A program made the translations under genes and the position numbers. Positions 25,151 to 34,255 of a stretch of DNA of 64,000 nt are shown here, one piece after another. The stretch's first letter is position 1, and every line of letters starts with the position of its first letter. The stretch is from Promethearchaeota archaeon (GTDB taxonomy: Archaea; Asgardarchaeota; Thorarchaeia; Thorarchaeales; Thorarchaeaceae): assembly GCA_014728035.1 (NCBI GenBank), contig WJMJ01000059.1, positions 62,001 to 126,000 of the forward strand, read 5' to 3'. The notes beneath the pieces are model-generated. The model worked only from the letters and a program-made list of their open reading frames with translations. It did no database searches and had not been told where the DNA came from.

Positions 25151-26161
25151 TTAAGAATCCACTCTGTTTCCTTGTGATATTTGTGTGATAATACAATCTA
25201 CTACATCAAATGTTAGCTCCGGATAGTCCTTACAAAATGTTTTGCTAAAGACGGTATTAGAGGTCATTACTTTCCTATGACTCTTTTCAACTAAGCTGGC
25301 TAACAATTCTTCACCCCCATCTCTAATTGGGGTGACATGAAGCACAACAAAACCTACGTCAACCGCTCCTTGATCTTTCAGCATCTTCCCTGCTCTAAGG
25401 AGAGTTGTTCCACTCTTTGTTAGATCGTCAATGACAATGACATTTTTTCCTCTTACATCTAGGTTTCCGCACATCTCGATAGTGAACGAGTCTGATCTAC
25501 GTTTACTAAGCCCCGGAACTCCAAATCGTTTCTGTGCTCCTTCATCTGGTGCAGTCAATACATACTCATCGAACCCAAATACTTGGGCTGCTTTTTCTAC
25601 AATCTCTGAGGTGAATGTGATGATTTTGTATTTACCGTGTTTTGCTAACCTATCGACCCAGTCTATACCTTTGTTCACTACGGGTTCTACAACCCAAAGC
25701 TTGTTGCATCTCTCTGCTATTCCGTACATTGCTGATTTACTTGAAATTGCTTCTCCCGTACTAAATGCTTTATCTTGTAGAGCGAAAGGCTGGAATGTTA
25801 ATACAACTTCAATACTCTTTGGAGGTGTAATTGGATTAGTCTTGTATTGTTTATGTCCGATTTTCTCGACTTTAGTGGGTTGTTTCAGCATATCCAGAAT
25901 AAGGATGAGTTCTTGTAGTCTATCTGCCGTAGAAAAGAATTCTTTTTCTGCTGGAGATGAACCTGTTCCGTTCTGTATCACTATGACTCGTTTATCCGAA
26001 AGTTTCTCTACCTGTGAAACTTTAACATAGAGGTCTGAATTTGGGAAGAATCTCTTCCCATCAAAATTTGGTTCTAAGCAGAAGACCGGAATGCCTTTGG
26101 AATCGAATTGTTCTGTAAGATGTTCAGCTCCACTAGCTAAAATTACTTTGAAGTCATCCAT
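25151..26161 (-). CDS. prs: Ribose-phosphate pyrophosphokinase family protein
   Basis: 336 residues. VIVIDDLTKSGTTLL (about 238-252) is the PRPP-binding signature of the type I phosphoribosyltransferase fold, and two stacked domains of this fold are visible, as in PRPP synthetase, which makes PRPP from ribose 5-phosphate and ATP. The sequence is divergent from standard Prs: the flexible loop and the FARQD-like N-terminal ATP motif are not obvious, though FQPFALQDKAFSTGE may take that role. It could be a PRPP-synthetase-associated homologue. Just downstream of tRNA-Asn on the opposite strand. Confidence 0.75.
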   Translation of the reverse strand: MDDFKVILASGAEHLTEQFDSKGIPVFCLEPNFDGKRFFPNSDLYVKVSQVEKLSDKRVIVIQNGTGSSPAEKEFFSTADRLQELILILDMLKQPTKVEKIGHKQYKTNPITPPKSIEVVLTFQPFALQDKAFSTGEAISSKSAMYGIAERCNKLWVVEPVVNKGIDWVDRLAKHGKYKIITFTSEIVEKAAQVFGFDEYVLTAPDEGAQKRFGVPGLSKRRSDSFTIEMCGNLDVRGKNVIVIDDLTKSGTTLLRAGKMLKDQGAVDVGFVVLHVTPIRDGGEELLASLVEKSHRKVMTSNTVFSKTFCKDYPELTFDVVDCIITQISQGNRVDS

Positions 26162-26270
26162 GATACTCGTATGTCTGTTCTTCTACAATTCTTATCTCTG
26201 TTCTGGTTTCTTTTCTCCTCTAGGAAAAGATACTTTTAGAAATATAGAACGATACCCATGGAGATACACA

Positions 26271-26777
26271 TTGAATACCAGAGAATCTAGCTTTTCCTGG
26301 AAGGGGTTTGCAGTCCTTGTTTTTATCTTGCTTATTGTGAGTGTAGTTGCCTTCATCATCTCGAGTATTGAAGGTTTCATAACAGGGGTGATTGCAGTAT
26401 TCATCGGATTTCTTCTCAGTTTCTTTAGGGATGATATCAAACGATTAGTGGGTATTTCCAATGATTCCTCTTCCGAGGTAGATGAGAGTCGTCCACTCGA
26501 ACCAAGTGAAATCAAACACCTTGCTCAACTTGAGAAGTATGTAGCAAAAGGACGCGTAAAACTCGAAAAAAGCATCTCAAAATTCGAATCCAAAGAAAAA
26601 CCCAAGAAGCGCCGGAAACTTGCTCGGGAAATTGTTGAAGGAGCTACTTCTTTAATCAGTCTAATAGATCAAATCAAATCCCGTGCAATTCTCCTCCATC
26701 GACCAAAAGTAGCTGAGCACTATTCTCATATTGCGGAAGAGATCGAGTCTATCCGAAAGAAATATTCACAGATTTAA
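26271..26777 (+). CDS. Small membrane protein with helical tail
   Basis: About 168 residues. Two hydrophobic helices (roughly residues 10-31 and 34-50) joined by a tight turn, then a soluble, lysine-rich helical region likely to form a coiled coil (HLAQLEKYVAKGRVKLEKSI and on). Function unknown. The frame runs back to 26091 inside the divergent prs gene; TTG 26271 has GGAG seven bases upstream and starts just before the first membrane helix, so it is preferred. Confidence 0.55.
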   Translation: MNTRESSFSWKGFAVLVFILLIVSVVAFIISSIEGFITGVIAVFIGFLLSFFRDDIKRLVGISNDSSSEVDESRPLEPSEIKHLAQLEKYVAKGRVKLEKSISKFESKEKPKKRRKLAREIVEGATSLISLIDQIKSRAILLHRPKVAEHYSHIAEEIESIRKKYSQI

Positions 26778-26838
26778 CGAATCATATGCTGTTACATAGT
26801 TATCATATTATAATCATTTCAAGATGGAGTTTCTAGTT

Positions 26839-27150
26839 ATGAGTAAGCGGATAAAGCGTCTTCGTCTAATGGCAGAATACAAGTCTACTGGAATTTTTGT
26901 AGAATCGCCTCGACCTCTTATTGGGGAAATATCTCACGACCATCTTAATATCAGTCCAGAATTATCTGAAGCTATATTCAGGTGGATTGACGAGTTTGAT
27001 AGTTGGCTAAATTGGGATGATCCTATGAATTCACCTTCAGTTCCTGAGAAAGAAATTAACCGATTCAATAAACAAGGTGAAGAATTGATGAAACAACTAC
27101 AGAAGGAATTAGGTCCAAGCATAAAAGTTCGATATGTTCCAACAAAGTAA
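26839..27150 (+). CDS. Conserved small hypothetical protein
   Basis: 103 residues from ATG 26839, which has GGAG nine bases upstream (inside a longer frame beginning 26824). The pattern IKRLRLMAEYKSTGIF, then LSEAIFRWIDEFDSWLNWDDP and a C-terminal LMKQLQKELGPSIKVRY resembles a small soluble family common in bacteria, often near phage or mobile genes, with no known function. Possible bacterial origin is a guess. It precedes tRNA-Met on the other strand. Confidence 0.6.
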   Translation: MSKRIKRLRLMAEYKSTGIFVESPRPLIGEISHDHLNISPELSEAIFRWIDEFDSWLNWDDPMNSPSVPEKEINRFNKQGEELMKQLQKELGPSIKVRYVPTK

Positions 27151-27167
27151 CTTCTTTTTGAAAAAGA

Positions 27168-27241
27168 TGGGCCCGAGGGGACTTGAACCCCTGACCGGCA
27201 GGTTATGAGCCTGACGCTCTACCAAGCTGAGCTACGGGCCC
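27168..27241 (-). tRNA. tRNA-Met(CAU), elongator type
   Basis: Acceptor GGGCCCG/CGGGCCC with discriminator A and no encoded CCA. D-arm GCTC/GAGC, anticodon stem TCAGG/CCTGC (one mismatch at 27-43), loop CTCATAA with anticodon CAT, T-arm AGGGG TTCAAGT CCCCT. The G1-C72 pair and D-arm fit elongator tRNA-Met rather than the archaeal initiator; a tRNA-Ile2 with a modified C34 cannot be excluded. No intron, unlike the three other tRNAs here. Confidence 0.9.
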
Positions 27242-27384
27242 TTGATCACTTCTTAGGCAATCAAAGGCTATTCTATCTTGATATTAAGCTTACGACTTCA
27301 CCGTAAAGCCTCTATTAACTGCTTGTGAAGTATCTATAAAATCTATCCGGGTTTATATTGAATGATACAAACTATTGAAGGACT

Positions 27385-27744
27385 GTGGTGATCATCATAA
27401 TTCTCTTATTCACATCCACCCATTGTACTTGGTGTGAAGTAGTTCGAGGGATGATTGAAGAGCAACTAAGTGAATTGAATCTAAATATAGTACTTTATGA
27501 AATCAATATTGATGAGAATATGAATATTGCACAAGTATATGGAATACTTGAAGTTCCCACCGTTATCTCTAGAACAAAACGACTTTCCGGGCTTCCTAGT
27601 TTTGCTGACCTTCGGTCTTTGCTATTTCAGTCAATTATGGGAAGAATACAAGAACATAACTTCAGTATTATTTTGAGTCAGCCGAAATCATCAGATCGTT
27701 CTCCCGAGTCAAAAGAATCTGTGCTTGAACACATTCCAACTTAG
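27385..27744 (+). CDS. Thioredoxin/glutaredoxin-fold protein
   Basis: 119 residues. The start is one beta strand (VVIIIILLFTS) leading straight into CTWC (about residues 14-17), the redox-active CxxC, followed by a helix and YGILEVPTVI, which contains the conserved cis-Pro. So a small thiol-disulfide oxidoreductase with a roughly 45-residue polar tail. Start is GTG 27385 or 27388. The last 77 bases overlap the convergent gene that follows, so the exact C-terminus of one of the two may be wrong. Confidence 0.7.
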   Translation: MVIIIILLFTSTHCTWCEVVRGMIEEQLSELNLNIVLYEINIDENMNIAQVYGILEVPTVISRTKRLSGLPSFADLRSLLFQSIMGRIQEHNFSIILSQPKSSDRSPESKESVLEHIPT

Positions 27745-27925
27745 CCTTGAAGAGCATTCCTTCTAATACTGTTTTGAATTCCAAGTTATATTGATATTCT
27801 ATCTCCTCATTACCGAACAATTGTCTTAGCTCTCTTAGTCTATCTTCAGTTTGCTGTATTGCATTCTCTAAAAAACTAACAAGTTTATCGGTTCCATCTT
27901 CTTGTCTATCTTTCATTGATTTCAC
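27668..27925 (-). CDS. Small coiled-coil hypothetical protein
   Basis: 85 residues, strongly charged and helical (DKLVSFLENAIQQTEDRLRELRQ), probably a coiled coil. Overlaps the 3' end of the thioredoxin-fold gene by 77 bases on the other strand. No family recognised. The heptad-like pattern argues for real coding. Confidence 0.45.
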   Translation of the reverse strand: MKSMKDRQEDGTDKLVSFLENAIQQTEDRLRELRQLFGNEEIEYQYNLEFKTVLEGMLFKAKLECVQAQILLTRENDLMISADSK

Positions 27926-28126
27926 AGAGCTTTGTCATGTCCTAAATAAAAAAGGACCACACTTTTTTAAAAAACCTGAGAATGTATAAATTAATGTAAA
28001 CATATTCTTTGTTCAATAGTAGAAATCAGTAGTCGATACATAACTTTAATAACAGAATATTCTTGCCAGCCAATACACTCACTCTTGTTGGCTCTTCATT
28101 AAAGTCATCAGGATTATCAACTAATA

Positions 28127-28234
28127 GCCCCGGTAGTGTAGCCCGGCCCAGCATCCCGGATTTTCGAATCCGGAGACTTGCGCTCAGGGTAAAACCATCC
28201 GGCGACCCGGGTTCGAATCCCGGCCGGGGCACCA
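28127..28234 (+). tRNA. tRNA-Glu(UUC) with anticodon-loop intron
   Basis: Acceptor GCCCCGG/CCGGGGC, discriminator A and encoded CCA. D-arm GTGT/GCAT, anticodon stem CCGGA (28156-28160) with TCCGG (28198-28202), T-arm CCGGG TTCGAAT CCCGG. The intron (28167-28196, 30 nt) is at 37/38: helix TTTT (28161-28164) with AAAA (28191-28194), bulges CGA and CCA, inner pairing ATCC/GGGT. Mature loop is TTTTCGA with anticodon TTC. The intron opens with a copy of ATCCGG identical to the true 3' anticodon stem, so an alternative pairing is possible before splicing. Confidence 0.92.
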
Positions 28235-28311
28235 TCTCAATCTTTTTGCTTTTCTATCTTAGTGAAATGAATCTCTTTCGATTAGTTTGCTCGTCTGAAG
28301 AAAACCATATC

Positions 28312-28830
28312 TTAGACCCATGGAGTAACATGAAAATATAGAAGAATAGGTGCAAACATGAGGGATCTTACTATCAGCGACTGACCACGCGATTTCAAAT
28401 CATCTGAGGAGGGGGTGAAATATAGAATTGCTCCTGTAAGACAACAGATTGCAGCAATTATGTCCCCGAATACTACGAGTATGTAGAAAAGCTCACTATC
28501 GGACATACCAAGTACTCGTAACCATTCTAGTTTAGCAACCTCCATGGATATCATCTCAAATCCTGCAGCTTGAGCAAAGAGGTTAGCAATGAATGGGCCA
28601 ACAATGTATAGGAAAATACCCGTGATTACAAGGAATTTACCAAATCCATCGGACAGACCTGTCACATATACCATGAATCCAATAATAACCAGTATTAGAT
28701 AGCCCCGAACAGCAAGGGCGAAAAGTACTCGTAATGCAATTTCCAGCGAGTCGAAAAAGGGAGGGTATTGGAGGTCAACAGGAATTTGCAATAAGATTTG
28801 TATAATGAATGGGGATATCACCTTACTCAC
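28312..28830 (-). CDS. Hypothetical membrane protein
   Basis: 172 residues with four hydrophobic helices (about residues 27-56, 63-85, 110-135 and a weaker C-terminal one). No recognisable motif or family. It lies 32 bases after the uracil-DNA glycosylase start region on the same strand and could be cotranscribed with upstream genes, but no functional tie is visible. Confidence 0.55.
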   Translation of the reverse strand: MSKVISPFIIQILLQIPVDLQYPPFFDSLEIALRVLFALAVRGYLILVIIGFMVYVTGLSDGFGKFLVITGIFLYIVGPFIANLFAQAAGFEMISMEVAKLEWLRVLGMSDSELFYILVVFGDIIAAICCLTGAILYFTPSSDDLKSRGQSLIVRSLMFAPILLYFHVTPWV

Positions 28831-28862
28831 AAATTGGAGTCCGTATCAGGCAATATAATCAC

Positions 28863-29417
28863 CTAGATATTCAATTCAGTTTTAAGAATGGCAAAATCTG
28901 CCATCATAATGTCTCGAAATTTAGGGAATCGTAATGCAGCTGCTGGATGATAAGTCATGAAATATTTCTGTCCTTTTCCCTCGTAAAACTTGCCATGAGC
29001 TTCAGATAGTTTCCACGGGCCTATGATTGAAGAGATGGCCACACCTCCTAGAAGAACAATTATTTCAGGTTTTATCAGGTTAATTTGGCGTTCAAGAAAA
29101 GGAAAACATGCCTCGATTTCGCTCTTCTTTGGACTTCTATTTTTTGGAGGTCTCGATTTCAAAATTGATGTTATGTATACATCTTCACGGCTTAATCCAA
29201 TATTTTCTAGAAGCGAAACAAGTAATTTCCCAGAACGCCCTACAAAAGGCAGTCCAGTTCGATCTTCTGTGGCACCTGGAGCTTCACCGACAAACATTAG
29301 CCTTGCATTATCTGGTCCTTCACCAGGGACCGCGTTTTTTCGAGTCTTATGAAGGGGACACTTTGTACACTTTTGAATCTCGCTAACAATTTTTGAGAGG
29401 GAATCATTATCACTCAT
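28863..29417 (-). CDS. Family 4 uracil-DNA glycosylase with one Fe-S cysteine replaced
   Basis: 184 residues. It removes uracil from DNA after cytosine deamination. Motif A GEAPGATEDRTGLPF (about 44-58) and the C-terminal HPAAALRFPKFR match the family. Family 4 enzymes ligate a 4Fe-4S cluster with four cysteines: C17, C20 and C104 are present, but the usual Cys of ITNxxKCRPPxNR is Ser88 here (ILKSRPPKNR). The cluster may have a serine ligand, be a 3Fe form, or be absent. Follows atpA on the same strand. Confidence 0.9.
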   Translation of the reverse strand: MSDNDSLSKIVSEIQKCTKCPLHKTRKNAVPGEGPDNARLMFVGEAPGATEDRTGLPFVGRSGKLLVSLLENIGLSREDVYITSILKSRPPKNRSPKKSEIEACFPFLERQINLIKPEIIVLLGGVAISSIIGPWKLSEAHGKFYEGKGQKYFMTYHPAAALRFPKFRDIMMADFAILKTELNI

Positions 29418-29455
29418 TATTTTATCATACCTTGCGAGGCGTCATAAAGACATTG

Positions 29456-31258
29456 CTAAATTTCGGGTGTGATGAAGCCAGCCTCTGTAAGCTCATTGAA
29501 CAGAGATTGAAATTCCCGTTCCATTTTAGTTTCAATTTTATCCATTGTGGATTCATACGAGTCCCAAGGTGCTATTTTCATTCTTGCAATGTTATCCAAA
29601 ACACTGAATTCAAGAATTCTTCGTACATTAACACCAAGTTTTACAGCTTGAGCCATCTTACGAGTAAATCGAATGATGATTCTGAGCATTCGATAGGTCT
29701 TCCCAATGGGGCAGAAAGTATCTATTTCATGCAAAGCGCTCTGTGTTAGGAAATCCTCTTTAATCATTCGCGCAGCTTCAAGTATAGCACGTTCTGATTC
29801 TGGCAGTGCATCCGGACCAACAAGTTGTACAATTTCTCGTAGTTCTTGATCTTTTTGAAGTAATGCCATTGCCTCAGTAACTAGGTCAGGCCAATCCTCT
29901 CCAAGATGCTCACGATGCCACTTCTCTAATGTATTATGGTAGAGAGAGTAGCTTGTAAGAGTGTTGATTGCAGGAAAGAACCTACGGGCTGCCAAGTCTT
30001 TATCTAGCGCCCAGAAGACCTTGACGATTCGTAATGTGGCTTGGGTAACTGGTTCGGAGAAATCACCCCCTGGTGGTGATACCGCACCACATAGGGTAAT
30101 TGATCCAATACGGTCTTCAGAACCTAGTGCAATTACTCTTCCACCACGTTCATAGAATTGAGCTAGTCTTGAACCAAGATATGCAGGATATCCCTCTTCA
30201 GAAGGAAGTTGTCCAAGTCTGCCAGAAATCTCTCGTAGTGCCTCAGCCCACCGAGATGTGGAATCAGCCATCAATGCAACATCGAGACCTTGGTCTCGAA
30301 AGTACTCTGCAAGTGTGACTGCAACGTAAATTGAAGCCTCTCTTGCTGCAACTGGCATATTTGAAGTGTTGGCAATCAGAACGGTACGTTCCATGAGAGG
30401 TCGTCCGGACTGTGGGTCTTTCAGACTTGGCCATTCTTCAAGTGCTTCAGTCATCTCATTCCCACGTTCTCCACATCCTACATATACAACAACTTGTGCA
30501 TCGGCCCATTTTGCAAATTGGTGTAACGTCACAGTTTTTCCAGTTCCAAATCCCCCTGGAATTGCACCCGTTCCTCCTTTCGCTTGAGGCATGAAGGTAT
30601 CAATTACACGTTGCCCAGTAATCAAGGGCGTATTCATTGATACTCGCTCCTTGAAGGGCCGTCCTGTTCGCACGGGTGTACGTTGCATCATTATAACATC
30701 ATGAATGTCGCCGTAAGAATCCTTTACTTTGCAGATTGTTTCAATAACCGTGTATTCACCCTTCGATGCAATTTCGACAATTTCTCCTTTTACACCAAGA
30801 GGTATCATTATTTTTGATGTGATAATTCCAGTTTCTGGAACTTCTCCAATGATTGTCCCAGGCTCAACAGAGTCCCCTTTTTTCAACATAGGAATAAATG
30901 TCCATTTCTTCTCTTTATCAAGTCCTTCAACAGTTAGACCACGTGAAATGAAATCACCAGACATCTCTTTTAGTTCTGGAAGGGGTCTCTGAATTCCATC
31001 ATATATAGATCCAATTAACCCTGGACCAAGTTCAACTGAGAGCGCATCTCCTGTTGCAACAACAGGTTCGCCAGGAGCCAGTCCAGAAGTTTCTTCATAA
31101 CATTGGACCGTACAGATTTCATCTCCCACCTCTATTACTTCACCAATGAGTTGTTCATTGCCAACTCGAACGACTTCATACATTCTTACACTATCTAAAC
31201 CTCTTGCTTTAACAACTGGTCCAGAAATGCTTTCAATTTGTCCGGTCTCGTGTGTCAT
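29456..31258 (-). CDS. atpA: A-type ATP synthase catalytic subunit A
   Basis: 600 residues. Catalytic nucleotide-binding subunit of the A1 head. The Walker A loop is GGFGTGKT (near residue 235), and [35 protein letters not shown] and [11 protein letters not shown] are textbook family segments. The A-specific non-homologous insert lies around residues 115-190. It sits 21 bases behind atpF. The usual neighbours B and D do not follow, so the operon is split in this genome. Confidence 0.97.
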   Translation of the reverse strand: MTHETGQIESISGPVVKARGLDSVRMYEVVRVGNEQLIGEVIEVGDEICTVQCYEETSGLAPGEPVVATGDALSVELGPGLIGSIYDGIQRPLPELKEMSGDFISRGLTVEGLDKEKKWTFIPMLKKGDSVEPGTIIGEVPETGIITSKIMIPLGVKGEIVEIASKGEYTVIETICKVKDSYGDIHDVIMMQRTPVRTGRPFKERVSMNTPLITGQRVIDTFMPQAKGGTGAIPGGFGTGKTVTLHQFAKWADAQVVVYVGCGERGNEMTEALEEWPSLKDPQSGRPLMERTVLIANTSNMPVAAREASIYVAVTLAEYFRDQGLDVALMADSTSRWAEALREISGRLGQLPSEEGYPAYLGSRLAQFYERGGRVIALGSEDRIGSITLCGAVSPPGGDFSEPVTQATLRIVKVFWALDKDLAARRFFPAINTLTSYSLYHNTLEKWHREHLGEDWPDLVTEAMALLQKDQELREIVQLVGPDALPESERAILEAARMIKEDFLTQSALHEIDTFCPIGKTYRMLRIIIRFTRKMAQAVKLGVNVRRILEFSVLDNIARMKIAPWDSYESTMDKIETKMEREFQSLFNELTEAGFITPEI

Positions 31259-31279
31259 TTCTAATCGCTCCTGAAAGAG

Positions 31280-31603
31280 CTATACATGAATTTCAATACC
31301 TACTGCCCGACGAATGAGCTCCTTTAGAACAGACTCATATGCACCTGTTGCACCTTGTCGGTCAGGAATTAAGAGAATTACAGGAATTGGGGCCTCTGAG
31401 AGCTCAAGGATGGTATCCTCTACCTCCACGGCAAGAGGCTCGGTGATAATAATTAGACCCATTCTGGGATCTCTAAAGTAGTGAATCAAACTATTGCGGG
31501 TTTCCTCAGGATTCTTTGGTGTGCTGATATCTGTAACTCCAGCCATCTGGAATCCAGTAACTGTATCTCTATCACCAATAACCGCAATTTTATCACTGGA
31601 CAT
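31280..31603 (-). CDS. atpF: A-type ATP synthase subunit F
   Basis: 107 residues from ATG 31603 (an upstream in-frame ATG at 31615 would add four). SSDKIAVIGDRDTVTGFQMAG is the standard start, and GLIIITEPLA and IPVILLIPDR complete the CheY-like fold. It belongs to the central stalk and regulates ATPase activity. Directly precedes atpA, the conserved F-A order of archaeal operons, but C and E are not upstream; pyrI is. Confidence 0.93.
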   Translation of the reverse strand: MSSDKIAVIGDRDTVTGFQMAGVTDISTPKNPEETRNSLIHYFRDPRMGLIIITEPLAVEVEDTILELSEAPIPVILLIPDRQGATGAYESVLKELIRRAVGIEIHV

Positions 31604-31675
31604 GAAGCATCCCACAATAGGTAGACGGGCAAGATTCTAGTATTATGCTAAAAACTGTTTCCAAAGCGTCCAATG

Positions 31676-32158
31676 CTAGTCAACAATTTGGGCAACAATA
31701 TCTTCTTCTTCAATATGATTCCAACAATATAGACATTTCAATCGAATGGGTCGCTGTGACACAACCTGATACTTTGCGTGAATTGGTTCACGTTCTTTAT
31801 TGGTCACACATCGACTATTAGGACAACGGACAACATCGGTAATTGTGCTAGGTAACTGAACGCGAGTCTTTTTCACAACCTTATATTCTTCAATAACATT
31901 GATTGTGGCATCAGGAGCAACCAATGCAATTCTTGCTACTTCCTCGTCCTCAAGGATTCTGTCTTCGACTTTGACAATGTCCTTCCGTTCTATTCGTGAG
32001 CTACTGATATTCATTGCAATAGTGAGAACATTGCCTTCTTTTCCAGTAAGTCCTATTATTCCTAGCACTTCTAGTGCATGTCCCGCACTGATATGGTCGA
32101 TAACAGTACCATCTTTGATTTTTACAATGCGAATCTTGCTGGCATCTTTCACACTCAT
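31676..32158 (-). CDS. pyrI: Aspartate carbamoyltransferase regulatory subunit
   Basis: About 161 residues from ATG 32158. KIKDGTVIDHISAGHALEVLGI is the N-terminal allosteric region that binds nucleotides; the C-terminal zinc site is CPNSRC and CLYC, the four cysteines that contact PyrB. It tunes the first committed step of pyrimidine synthesis. A longer frame to 32311 lacks family similarity and overlaps the divergent srp54, so the internal start with GTGAG upstream is used. No pyrB neighbour is present in the window. Confidence 0.93.
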   Translation of the reverse strand: MSVKDASKIRIVKIKDGTVIDHISAGHALEVLGIIGLTGKEGNVLTIAMNISSSRIERKDIVKVEDRILEDEEVARIALVAPDATINVIEEYKVVKKTRVQLPSTITDVVRCPNSRCVTNKEREPIHAKYQVVSQRPIRLKCLYCWNHIEEEDIVAQIVD

Positions 32159-32271
32159 ATCACTCACTGTTATTTCAAGTAGCAATCCTGTTTTATTCCT
32201 TGTCGTTGTAATATTCGTAAAACCGAAGGTTGATATGGATTCACAAAAGAACCATCTAATTGGTGAAGCAA

Positions 32272-33615
32272 GTGGTACTAGAAGGTCTTGGTAAATCTCT
32301 AAATTCCGCATTGAAAAAACTCTTCGGAGCTAGTGTAATTGATGAAACGCTAGTAAAAGAACTAGTAAAAGATCTTCAGAGAGCATTGCTTGTTGCTGAT
32401 GTTGATGTCGGTCTTGTTATGGCAATTACCGAGCGGGTTGAAAAGCAAGCGTTAGATGAGAACCTGCCAAGAGGGATTTCTCGTCGGGAGCACATCATAA
32501 AAGTGGTATGGGATACACTCGCATACTTTTTAGGTGAAAAAACGGTTCCATTGAAAATTCAACCTGGAAAGCAGAATCTTGTCATGATGATTGGCATCCA
32601 AGGCTCCGGTAAAACAACTACAATTGGCAAACTTGCCAGATATTATCAAAAAAGAGGAATTAAGACTGGCGTAATCTGTGCGGACAACTTCAGGCCAGGA
32701 GCATTTAGTCAGCTAAAACAATTAGCAGAACGTTCTGGTGTCCCATTTTATGGGGATGAGAAAGAAAAAGATGCGGTAAAGCTTGCAAAACGTGGCTTCA
32801 AAGAGATGAAAGATAGGGGAATAGAATTAATTCTTCTCGACACTTCTGGCCGTCACAGAGAGGAATCTGGCTTGCTTAAGGAAATGAAAGATATAGCAAA
32901 GTCAGTAAAACCACAAGAAATAGTTCTCGTCATTGATGGAACTCTTGGACAACAAGCAGGAGTACAAGCAGCTGCATTTAGAGAAGCAACTGATGTTGGT
33001 TCAATTATTATTACAAAGTTAGATGGTAGTGCAAAAGGAGGAGGTGCCCTATCAGCAGTAGCAGCTACACAAGCACCAATAAAATTCATTGGTACGGGTG
33101 AATCGATGGATGCAATAGAGCCATTTAACCCAACTAAGTTTGCCGGCCGATTGCTAGGAATGTCCGACATTAAGGGCCTTGTGGAAAAGGTTCGGGAAGC
33201 CCAAATCGATCTGGACGAAGACGCGGCAATGAGAATGATGAAAGGGCAATTCTCACTGACCGATATGATGAATCAACTACGACAGCTGAAGAAAATGGGA
33301 CCTATTGGAAAAGTTATGGAGATGCTTGGTCTGAAGTATAAACTCCCTGAAGATATCGCAGAAGTCCAAGAGGAGAATATGCATCGTTGGGAAGTTATTA
33401 TGAATTCGATGACACGCGATGAACTTGATGAGCCAAAGATACTCAAGTCTTCCCGAATAAAAAGGATTGCAAAAGGTTCTGGCACAAGTACCGCAGAGGT
33501 TCGTGCTCTACTGAAACAATATGAACAAATGAAGAAGATGATGAAGAAGTTTGGAAAAACAAGAAGGGGAAGACGTGGTGGAGTGCCAGGAATTCCCGGA
33601 TTGCCAGGAATGTGA
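32272..33615 (+). CDS. srp54: Signal recognition particle protein SRP54
   Basis: About 447 residues. N domain, G domain with GIQGSGKTTT (near residue 103), DTSGRH and TKLDGSAKGGG, then the Met-rich M domain (MRMMKGQFSLTDMMNQLRQ) and a Gly/Pro tail. It binds signal sequences and 7S RNA for cotranslational membrane targeting. GTG 32272 is the likely start (VVLEGLGKSL, with GGTGA six bases before); the frame extends to TTG 32260. DTSGRH in place of the usual DTAGRH is a minor variation. trmY follows after 13 bases. Confidence 0.96.
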   Translation: MVLEGLGKSLNSALKKLFGASVIDETLVKELVKDLQRALLVADVDVGLVMAITERVEKQALDENLPRGISRREHIIKVVWDTLAYFLGEKTVPLKIQPGKQNLVMMIGIQGSGKTTTIGKLARYYQKRGIKTGVICADNFRPGAFSQLKQLAERSGVPFYGDEKEKDAVKLAKRGFKEMKDRGIELILLDTSGRHREESGLLKEMKDIAKSVKPQEIVLVIDGTLGQQAGVQAAAFREATDVGSIIITKLDGSAKGGGALSAVAATQAPIKFIGTGESMDAIEPFNPTKFAGRLLGMSDIKGLVEKVREAQIDLDEDAAMRMMKGQFSLTDMMNQLRQLKKMGPIGKVMEMLGLKYKLPEDIAEVQEENMHRWEVIMNSMTRDELDEPKILKSSRIKRIAKGSGTSTAEVRALLKQYEQMKKMMKKFGKTRRGRRGGVPGIPGLPGM

Positions 33616-33628
33616 AATCCAGTTGGAT

Positions 33629-34204
33629 ATGTCAAAAACAACTGATATTAGTAGACATTTCATGGTATTCTTTGACAACTTTCCAATCAGCAAAAGCACA
33701 GTTCGAACAGGGAATAATTCTTCTGAGGTAGTTACTGCATGCAGATCAATCAATGTGGGATTGTTTCTATCTGGAAACCTACGAAGAAACACTTCTGTTA
33801 GTATCGCATACCCGTGTGAGGAAAATATTGCGTGTATCACCTTTCCAGGAAATACACTACGAAGAGTATCTCCTGATGAAAGGTCCATCTCCTTCTTTCT
33901 ACTCAAAGCGCAAAAAAGTTTAGGCGATTTCAAAGACGGTTATAGAATCATGGACAATGGTATAATCCTGATGCACTCTCCATTTGATGTCGTGTTAAAT
34001 TTGATGGCCATCGAGAACGTACATATTGCAGAACAAAAATATGAGCCAAATCCAAACTACCGTGTATCTGATAAAGGAATTTTTGTTTATCTTATGAGCG
34101 AAGACTTGAAAAGAATAACAGACAATTTCAGTTCAATTCCACATCCACCAACACCGGAAAGACTCATCCTGGATTTGAATATGTATTTTGACAGTATGCC
34201 TTGA
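33629..34204 (+). CDS. trmY: tRNA (pseudouridine54-N1)-methyltransferase TrmY
   Basis: 191 residues from ATG 33629, 13 bases after srp54. SPOUT methyltransferase: FLSGNLRRNTSVSIAY, the phosphate-binding ITFPGNTLRRVSPDERSIS and the C-terminal IFVYLMSEDL match archaeal TrmY, which forms m1-pseudouridine at position 54 of the T-loop. The frame reaches back into srp54 to 33551 but that extension lacks similarity. The T-loop intron of tRNA-Lys in this genome lies next to the nucleotide this enzyme modifies. Confidence 0.88.
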   Translation: MSKTTDISRHFMVFFDNFPISKSTVRTGNNSSEVVTACRSINVGLFLSGNLRRNTSVSIAYPCEENIACITFPGNTLRRVSPDERSISFFLLKAQKSLGDFKDGYRIMDNGIILMHSPFDVVLNLMAIENVHIAEQKYEPNPNYRVSDKGIFVYLMSEDLKRITDNFSSIPHPPTPERLILDLNMYFDSMP

Positions 34205-34255
34205 AGAAAATTTCAAATCCCCTATGACAAATATTCAGAACGATAAAACAGGTGA

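Noticed and set aside
28026..28235. Minus-strand frame starting MVPRPGFEPGSPDG
   Set aside because: It is the antisense of tRNA-Glu and its flank, a well-known false protein.
31676..32311. Long form of PyrI starting at 32311
   Set aside because: The extra 51 residues have no similarity and would overlap the srp54 start; ATG 32158 with a ribosome site gives the normal PyrI length.
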